Positions 48,898-54,146 of a DNA stretch of 54,146 bases are shown in pieces. The stretch is from assembly GCA_040221375.1 (NCBI GenBank), contig JAVKEP010000065.1, positions 1-54,146 of the forward strand. Reading direction: 5' to 3'. Made by a program: the position numbers and the translations under genes. How positions within the stretch are numbered: position 1 is the stretch's first letter; each line of letters starts with the position of its first letter. Source of the stretch: SHAN690 sp040221375 (lineage in GTDB: Bacteria; Bacteroidota; Bacteroidia; Flavobacteriales_G; Salibacteraceae). The notes below the pieces were generated by a model. That model was given only the letters and a program-made list of their open reading frames with translations. It was not told the origin of the DNA and made no database searches.

Positions 48898-50103
48898 ATG
48901 AAATTACACTTGACCGCGGCCATGTTTTGCCTTCTTTTAACCACCGTTAGTCAGGGCATTGCCCAGACCGTTTCCTACCCAAAATTTGGTTCCGGCATTC
49001 GGTTCGTCGCAGCAGACTCTTCTGGCACCATTCAAATGAGCGCCCGCGTTCAAAATCTATTTGTAGCGTCACAAGCGCTAGGTGAAGTATTCGATCCGTC
49101 ATTGAATGCGATGACAAGACGTGCGCGGTTAAAATTTGGCGGATTCGCTTTCGACCCCAGGCTCACCTACAAAATCGAGCTTGGCTTGAGTAGTCGAGAC
49201 ACGCGGTACCGCGATGACGGTCCGCTGGTCGGAAATACCGCGCGAATTGTCATGGATGCCGTAGTGAAATATGAATTCGTCAAGGGTCACCAAATCTGGT
49301 TTGGACAAACCAAGCTGCCTGGCAATCGAGAGCGGGTCATTTCGTCGCAAAAACTTCAATTTGTTGATCGCAGTTTGTTGAACAGTCGTTTTAACATTGA
49401 TCGCGATTTTGGATTCCAATTCCGGCATAAGCTCAACATTGGCAATGCCCAACTCCAACTGATCGAAGCCGTGTCCCTAGGTGAGGGTAGAAACTACATC
49501 AATACCGACGTAGGAGGTCTCGAATATACCGGAAGGATAGAGTTCCTCCCCATGGGTACCTTCTCTTCGAAAGGCGATTATTATTCTTCAGACCTCGCCA
49601 GAGAAGAAACTCCAAAACTGTCGATCGGAGTAACTGGAGACTATAATGTAGGAGCCATTCGTCAGGGCGGTCAACTCGGAAAAATCATGATCGATTCTTC
49701 CGGAAACTACGTTACCTCGGATCTGTTTTCCCTGATGGGAGATATGATGTTTAAGTACCGAGGATGGTCCGTACTGATCGAAACGGCGTACAGAGAAAGC
49801 AGCTTGGGCGATTTCCGAGACGCGTCAGGAAATGCCTATCGCCAAGGATTCGCGTATTCGGGTCAGGCCGGATATTTGTTTCAAAACAACTTAGAGCTCG
49901 CGGGTAGATACACCCGAACGATGCGCCTTTCGGGCATGGCGAGCGACGTCAAAAACGTGGAGCAATATACGGTGGGTCTGTCTAGATATTTTCTGGGTCA
50001 CAACGCAAAAGTTCAGACTGACTTAACATACGAGCGAAGCTTAAGTACAACCTTTGCAAATGAAAATTTGATATTCCGCCTGCAAACGGAATTGTCCTTT
50101 TAA
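48898..50103 (+). CDS. Phosphate-selective porin (OprP/OprO-like) family protein
   Basis: A 401-residue outer-membrane barrel with signal peptide MKLHLTAAMFCLLLTTVSQGIAQ. The family-like opening IQMSARVQNLFVASQ ... TRRARLKFGGFAFDPRLTYKIELGLSSRD is followed by DAVVKYEFVKGHQIWFGQTKLPGNRERVISSQKLQFVDRSLLNSRFNIDRDFGFQFRHKL, typical of porin O/P. The end LIFRLQTELSF has a terminal Phe for barrel insertion. The Na/Pi cotransporter gene starts 22 bases later, so the pair should bring phosphate across both membranes. Confidence 0.88.
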   Translation: MKLHLTAAMFCLLLTTVSQGIAQTVSYPKFGSGIRFVAADSSGTIQMSARVQNLFVASQALGEVFDPSLNAMTRRARLKFGGFAFDPRLTYKIELGLSSRDTRYRDDGPLVGNTARIVMDAVVKYEFVKGHQIWFGQTKLPGNRERVISSQKLQFVDRSLLNSRFNIDRDFGFQFRHKLNIGNAQLQLIEAVSLGEGRNYINTDVGGLEYTGRIEFLPMGTFSSKGDYYSSDLAREETPKLSIGVTGDYNVGAIRQGGQLGKIMIDSSGNYVTSDLFSLMGDMMFKYRGWSVLIETAYRESSLGDFRDASGNAYRQGFAYSGQAGYLFQNNLELAGRYTRTMRLSGMASDVKNVEQYTVGLSRYFLGHNAKVQTDLTYERSLSTTFANENLIFRLQTELSF

Positions 50104-50125
50104 CCGATCCTAATCTGCTCTAACC

Positions 50126-51814
50126 GTGAACTACACCTTCTACGACTTCTTAGTCCTAATGGGCGCGCTCGGATTCTTCATCTATGGAATGAAGATCATG
50201 AGCGAGGGTATACAAAAAGCGGCCGGACAGAAGCTTCGAGAGATTCTCGGCGCCATGACCAAGAATCGCTTTTTTGGCGTGATCACCGGCTTCATCATTA
50301 CCAGTCTGGTGCAATCGTCTTCGGCTACGACCGTTATGACGGTGAGTTTTGTAAATGCCGGTTTGCTCTCTTTGGTAGAATCTGCAGGAGTGATGATGGG
50401 TGCAAACATCGGAACCACCATCACCGGCTGGATCGTCTCCTACTTCGGTTTCAAATTCAAAATTGTAGCGCTTTCGCTCCCTATGATCGCCTTTGGCCTT
50501 CCTATGACCTTGGTCGGGAATTCCAGGGTTAAAAGTTGGGGGGAATTCTTGATCGGTTTCGCCATTCTGTTCCTGGGTCTTTCTGCTTTGAAGGATGCCG
50601 TTCCAGACTTAAAAGAGAATCCGGAATTTCTATCGTTTCTTTCCGGCTTTGAACCTGGCTTGGGCACCAACCTGATGTTCGTATTGGTGGGCGCCGTAGT
50701 CACCATTGTAGTTCAGTCTTCAAGCGCGGCGATGACCCTTACGTTTGTCATGTGCAACAACGGGTGGATACCTTTTCCCCTAGCCGCAGCAATGATTTTG
50801 GGAGAAAACATCGGTACGACGATAACGGCCGAACTGGCGTCATTTGTCGGAAACGTACACGCGAAACGATCCGCACGCATTCATTCAATGTTCAACATCA
50901 TCGGCGTAGCATGGATGGTGCTCATCTTGCCGTTTGCCTTAGAACTGGTCGATTGGTTCTCTCAATCAGTAATGGGCAACAACTCACCGTTCGATGATGC
51001 AGAGTCAATCCCGTTCGCGCTTTCCTATTTCCACACCTTTTTCAATTTGACCAACGTATTGCTCTTGATTTGGTTCGTTCCGGTGCTCGTTAAATTGGCC
51101 ATTAAATCGGTGCCTTCTAAAGGCGAGGACGACGAACTCTTTCACTTGGAATACATAGGAACAGGCCTCATGGGCACCGCAGAATTAGCCATTCTTGAAG
51201 CTAAAAAAGAGGTGGTTAAATTCAGTGAGATTTCGCTAAGGCATGTGAGAATGGTGAAAGACCTCCTTGTAGAGAAGGATAAAAAGAAAGCCAAGAAGCT
51301 GGTTAAGCGGATCAAGAAATACGAAGAGATTACCGACAATATCGAAGCTGAGATTACAGAATACCTTATGAAGGTCTCGAGCAAACAGCTGTCAAATGAG
51401 TCATCAAAACTGGTGCGGACTATGCTCAGTGTTATCAAAGACCTGGAACAAATGAGCGACATCTGCTACCAAATGTCCGTCAACCTAGACAAGAAGCACG
51501 ACCGGAAGATTTGGTTCAGTTCAGAGCAACGCGAAAGCCTCCTCAAATTGTTTAAAGGTGTGGAGGACTCTCTCGACAACATGATCAAGAACTTGGAATT
51601 GGGTTCTGCCCATGTAGACTTAGCGCACGCTGCCCACCTCGAATTGGCCATTGATACTAGACGAGATTCGATGCGAAAGCAACACTTGGAGAACATCGAG
51701 AAAGGAGAATACGACTACCAAAACGGAATGATCTACAGTGATTTGTTCGTCAACCTCGAGCGCATTGGTGATCTATCGATGAGCGTCACCGAGGCCTTGG
51801 CAGGTAAGTATTGA
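50126..51814 (+). CDS. Na/Pi cotransporter family protein with PhoU-like C-terminal domain
   Basis: A 562-residue transporter starting at GTG. Residues ~5-330 hold two inverted Na/Pi-cotransporter repeats with the signatures VQSSSATTVMTVSF and VVQSSSAAMTLTFVM, plus GANIGTTITGWIV and GENIGTTITAEL. Residues ~350-560 form a PhoU-like helical domain (AELAILEAKKEVVKFSEISLRHVRMV ... NLERIGDLSMSVTEAL). It takes up phosphate with sodium. It is probably an operon with the porin and a Pho regulon member. Confidence 0.94.
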   Translation: MNYTFYDFLVLMGALGFFIYGMKIMSEGIQKAAGQKLREILGAMTKNRFFGVITGFIITSLVQSSSATTVMTVSFVNAGLLSLVESAGVMMGANIGTTITGWIVSYFGFKFKIVALSLPMIAFGLPMTLVGNSRVKSWGEFLIGFAILFLGLSALKDAVPDLKENPEFLSFLSGFEPGLGTNLMFVLVGAVVTIVVQSSSAAMTLTFVMCNNGWIPFPLAAAMILGENIGTTITAELASFVGNVHAKRSARIHSMFNIIGVAWMVLILPFALELVDWFSQSVMGNNSPFDDAESIPFALSYFHTFFNLTNVLLLIWFVPVLVKLAIKSVPSKGEDDELFHLEYIGTGLMGTAELAILEAKKEVVKFSEISLRHVRMVKDLLVEKDKKKAKKLVKRIKKYEEITDNIEAEITEYLMKVSSKQLSNESSKLVRTMLSVIKDLEQMSDICYQMSVNLDKKHDRKIWFSSEQRESLLKLFKGVEDSLDNMIKNLELGSAHVDLAHAAHLELAIDTRRDSMRKQHLENIEKGEYDYQNGMIYSDLFVNLERIGDLSMSVTEALAGKY

Positions 51815-51822
51815 GGCGCACG

Positions 51823-52323
51823 CTACAGTTGAAAAATGTAGGGGACACTCTGGACCCGATTGCTCTTGTTGCCCGCTTGATCGATGATGTAGGTTTCGAA
51901 GCGAATCGTGTCTCGCCCTTGATAGAGTTGTACCAAGGGGAATTCTTGGACAACCGTCCCTTTCAGCAACCACCCTTCGCGGTTCTTTTTAGAAGCAGGA
52001 ATGATGCTAAAGAAACTAGATGTGTCTGCCAAGTTAGCTGGGTACCAACGCTTCCACTCACCTCCAACGCGTTCGTACAGGTACGTGCGTACGGACCGTA
52101 TGGTGTTAGAATCAACCGCGCCTAAATGGCCAATGTCACCTTGGCAATCTTCGAACGCTGTCTTGAAAATCAAGTTCTCTCGCGACTCGTCCAACATGAG
52201 CGTGTCGTATTTTAGCGTAGGTGCAGGTTCATCGCACTTAATTTTCTTACACGCCAAGGTGATGCCAAGAGCCATGGCAAATGATACTACCTTTGATAAT
52301 TGATATGCGTGCGCGCGTTGCAT
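51823..52323 (-). CDS. Small putative lipoprotein of unknown function
   Basis: A 166-residue protein with an N-terminal hydrophobic segment ending in a lipobox (VVSFAMALGITLACKK). The body contains a beta-rich domain (RENLIFKTAFEDCQGDIGHLGAVDS ... FPLVQLYQGRDTIRFETYIIDQAGNKSNRVQSVPYIFQL) similar in style to small Bacteroidota lipoproteins. No motif of known function is seen. Its ATG shares bases with the ATG of the divergent acyltransferase gene at a CATG. An internal ATG at 52275 would shorten the signal segment too much. Confidence 0.75.
   Translation of the reverse strand: MQRAHAYQLSKVVSFAMALGITLACKKIKCDEPAPTLKYDTLMLDESRENLIFKTAFEDCQGDIGHLGAVDSNTIRSVRTYLYERVGGEWKRWYPANLADTSSFFSIIPASKKNREGWLLKGTVVQEFPLVQLYQGRDTIRFETYIIDQAGNKSNRVQSVPYIFQL
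52288..52295 (+). promoter_or_regulatory. Possible -7 element of the LuxE-like gene (TACCTTTG)
   Basis: A full match to TAnnTTTG located 26 bases before the ATG at 52322, inside the 5' end of the divergent lipoprotein gene. No clear -33 TTG at standard spacing. Confidence 0.35.
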
Positions 52324-53302
52324 GAATTCGAAAGTAACAATCCTCGACCGACTATCGGCCCTCTCCTCAGACGATGCATTTGCGATGATGGCAAGTGAAA
52401 TCTTCCATTTTCAACGCGAAAACAATGAACCTTTTGGGAAATTTGTGAATGAGGTTTATCGGTCCTCATCTATGGATTTGGACTCCCCTCCCTTCCTTCC
52501 GATCGAGCTTTTCAAAAACGCTCGGGTTTCGTGCTACCCGACCGAGGAAGCCACGTTCAAAAGCAGTGGAACCACCGCCGATTTGCGCTCCGAACATCAC
52601 GTCGCCGACTTAGGCTTGTATGAAGCGCTGGCAACACGGCATTTTGAAGCACTCTACGGACCCCTAAGAGACCTTGTCGTACTCAGCCTCTTGCCGTCCT
52701 ATGTAGAAAATGGTGGCTCCTCCTTGGTGTTTATGGTCGATCGATTTATGCGCAAAGCCGATCCCGGTTCTCAATTCGTCCTGCACCAACCCGAAATCCT
52801 GTACCCTTTACTGAGCGAACTTCAACAATCAAAACAACCCACCGTCCTTTTTGGGGTCAGCTACGCCTTACTTGACGCGGCAGAGCAATTTTACCTGGAC
52901 TTTCCTGCGTTGACGATCATTGAAACCGGTGGAATGAAGGGCCGGAGGATTGAACTCACACGTGATGCGCTTCACGCTGGCATTCGACGCGGATTTCCCA
53001 CGTCCAACATCCATTCAGAATACGGCATGACCGAACTGTTGTCCCAAGGCTATATGCAACATGGGAAATCTTTTACTCCACCTTTCTGGATGCGGGCATT
53101 TGCAACCGACATCAGCGACCCGTTGAACGTGTTAGATCATGGAAAGCGGGGGCTCCTCGCCTTTGTCGATTTAGCCAACTACCACAGCTGCTCATTCATT
53201 CAAACCCAAGACATCGGCACGGTCTATCCCGATCGAACCTTTTCGGTAGACGGCCGTTTGGATACTAGCGATTTAAGGGGTTGTAATCTCTTGTATACGT
53301 AA
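52322..53302 (+). CDS. LuxE/PaaK-like acyltransferase (acyl-protein synthetase family)
   Basis: A 326-residue protein related to LuxE acyl-protein synthetase and other ANL-type adenylating enzymes. The phosphate loop is ATFKSSGTTADLRSEH, with later TIIETGGMKGRR and the adenylate-site IHSEYGMTELLSQGY. The C-terminal domain is short (GRLDTSDLRGCNLLYT). In Bacteroidota such proteins often occur near surface-glycan or lipid genes. The substrate is unknown. It starts within the CATG shared with the divergent lipoprotein gene and is followed after 10 bases by chrA. Confidence 0.85.
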   Translation: MNSKVTILDRLSALSSDDAFAMMASEIFHFQRENNEPFGKFVNEVYRSSSMDLDSPPFLPIELFKNARVSCYPTEEATFKSSGTTADLRSEHHVADLGLYEALATRHFEALYGPLRDLVVLSLLPSYVENGGSSLVFMVDRFMRKADPGSQFVLHQPEILYPLLSELQQSKQPTVLFGVSYALLDAAEQFYLDFPALTIIETGGMKGRRIELTRDALHAGIRRGFPTSNIHSEYGMTELLSQGYMQHGKSFTPPFWMRAFATDISDPLNVLDHGKRGLLAFVDLANYHSCSFIQTQDIGTVYPDRTFSVDGRLDTSDLRGCNLLYT

Positions 53303-53312
53303 ACCAGGCAAC

Positions 53313-54146
53313 ATGCATTCGAAAGATAATAAGCTGCTCGAAGTATTTCGGTTGTTCTTCAAACTTGGAGTAATCGGATTCGGAGGTCCCGCCGCGCACA
53401 TCGCATTGATGGAAGAAGAAGTGGTGAATAAACGCGGGTGGATGAGCCGCGAGCACTTTCTTGACCTGATGGGCGCAACCAACTTGATTCCAGGCCCCAA
53501 CTCAACCGAAATGACCATGCATTGTGGGCATGAAAGAGCGGGCATTCCCGGACTTTTCGTCGCGGGAATCAGTTTCATCTTACCCGCAGTGCTCATCACC
53601 TCAGGATTTGCATGGTTTTACGAGCAATACGGTCAACTTCCTGCCGTTGAGCCATTCATCGCAGGTATAAAACCCGCGGTTCTAGTTGTCATCCTCGGCG
53701 CCGTCATGAAACTCGGCAAAAAGGCAGTCAAAAATACTTCGCTGGGAATATTGGGTGCGGTAGTGTTGATTGTATCACTGCTAGGCGTGAATGAAATTCT
53801 GGCCTTGTTGACGGCCGGAGTTGTTGGAGCAGTCTTTTTCTACTTCAAACAACGGTCAGCAGGTACGTTGCCTGGCCTCCTTCCTTTCGCTCTTATTCCT
53901 GCTGCGAGTGCCGCCATCGCTCAAGTCTCCACGCTCAATATCTTTCTAACGTTCCTGAAAGTAGGTGCCGTGCTCTACGGTAGTGGCTATGTTCTCTTCG
54001 CCTACCTCGACGCTGAATTGGTTGCCAAAGGCTGGCTGAGTACGCAACAATTGATGGATGCCATCGCCGTGGGCCAATTCACCCCTGGCCCGGTACTTTC
54101 CACTTCAACCTTTGTAGGATACCAACTAGGAGGTTGGACGGGTGCG
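53313..54146 (+). CDS. chrA: Chromate transporter (ChrA, CHR family), 3' end outside window
   Basis: The visible 278 residues, in frame to the last base, cover the first CHR domain and the beginning of the second. The first domain has LFFKLGVIGFGGPAAHIALMEEEVVNKRGWMSREHFLDLMGATNLIPGPNSTEMTMHCGH, the second FLKVGAVLYGSGYVLFAYLDAELVAKGWLSTQQLMDAIAVGQFTPGPVLSTSTFVGYQLGG. The GFGGP and PGP motifs are intact in both. It exports chromate (and possibly sulfate) by antiport or electrical potential. The start at 53313 fits the family N-terminus. Confidence 0.92.
   Translation, partial: MHSKDNKLLEVFRLFFKLGVIGFGGPAAHIALMEEEVVNKRGWMSREHFLDLMGATNLIPGPNSTEMTMHCGHERAGIPGLFVAGISFILPAVLITSGFAWFYEQYGQLPAVEPFIAGIKPAVLVVILGAVMKLGKKAVKNTSLGILGAVVLIVSLLGVNEILALLTAGVVGAVFFYFKQRSAGTLPGLLPFALIPAASAAIAQVSTLNIFLTFLKVGAVLYGSGYVLFAYLDAELVAKGWLSTQQLMDAIAVGQFTPGPVLSTSTFVGYQLGGWTGA

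Overview
The window is a gene-dense, mobile-element-poor stretch of a Bacteroidota chromosome, most likely a marine Flavobacteriales-type bacterium. The signs are four secreted proteins with type IX secretion (T9SS) C-terminal sorting domains, SprB repeats, a BlaR1-type peptidase carrying a TonB C-terminal domain, DUF5916, GSCFA and HYC_CC_PP family proteins, a two-ExbD operon, and promoters with the Bacteroidota -7 element TAnnTTTG. No transposase, integrase, phage gene, rRNA or CRISPR array was found. One tRNA gene, tRNA-Ser(GGA), is present.

Layout. 1-670: 3' part of a small unknown gene and a VOC protein. 746-2372: blaR1-like and blaI-like regulatory pair with an operator inside its promoter. 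2444-6414: CcoI-type copper ATPase and a T9SS protein. 6528-10015: rbfA, LolC/E-type permease, dusB, CPBP protease. 10068-12435: ExbB, small membrane protein, ExbD, ExbD. 12842-18562: copper-linked group of HYC_CC_PP protein, NHL/T9SS protein, MbnP fused to a T9SS sorting domain, and two MbnH-like di-haem peroxidases. 18638-26154: rhodanese, then a clade II nitrous oxide reductase cluster (fasciclin lipoprotein, cytochrome c, nosZ, membrane protein, nosL, nosD, nosF, nosY). 26155-26960: a nested inverted repeat, four tandem ~120-bp repeats and tRNA-Ser. 27006-37436: housekeeping and envelope genes (TPR membrane protein, asparaginase, porin, TatD, glycosyltransferase 9, alkyltransferase-like protein, DUF5916, trmB, SDR). 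37548-41577: a stand-alone propeptide-like lipoprotein, a reprolysin-like T9SS metalloprotease and a glycosyltransferase. 41558-51814: a phosphate-starvation block (GSCFA, PhoR, PhoB, TonB receptor, beta-helix lipoprotein, porin, Na/Pi cotransporter). 51823-54146: small lipoprotein, LuxE-like acyltransferase and a ChrA transporter cut by the window end.

How the parts fit. Copper recurs: a CcoI ATPase for cbb3 oxidase maturation, the MbnP/MbnH pair that by analogy builds a kynurenine-assisted copper site, and NosZ with its NosL/NosDFY copper-insertion machinery. The second theme is phosphate: PhoB-PhoR lie divergent from an outer-membrane receptor, a lipoprotein, a porin and a Na/Pi cotransporter. 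All three promoter regions of that block hold three 11-bp-spaced TTAA-type repeats, a candidate PhoB box for this lineage.

The clearest regulatory observation is that several unrelated genes (blaI, rbfA, tatD, the MGMT-like gene, the DUF5916 gene, and with one mismatch an SDR gene and a porin) have TAnnTTTG exactly four bases before the ATG. This predicts leaderless mRNAs. The least explained elements are the 120-bp hairpin-bearing tandem repeats next to tRNA-Ser and the stand-alone protease-propeptide lipoprotein beside its cognate-looking metalloprotease.
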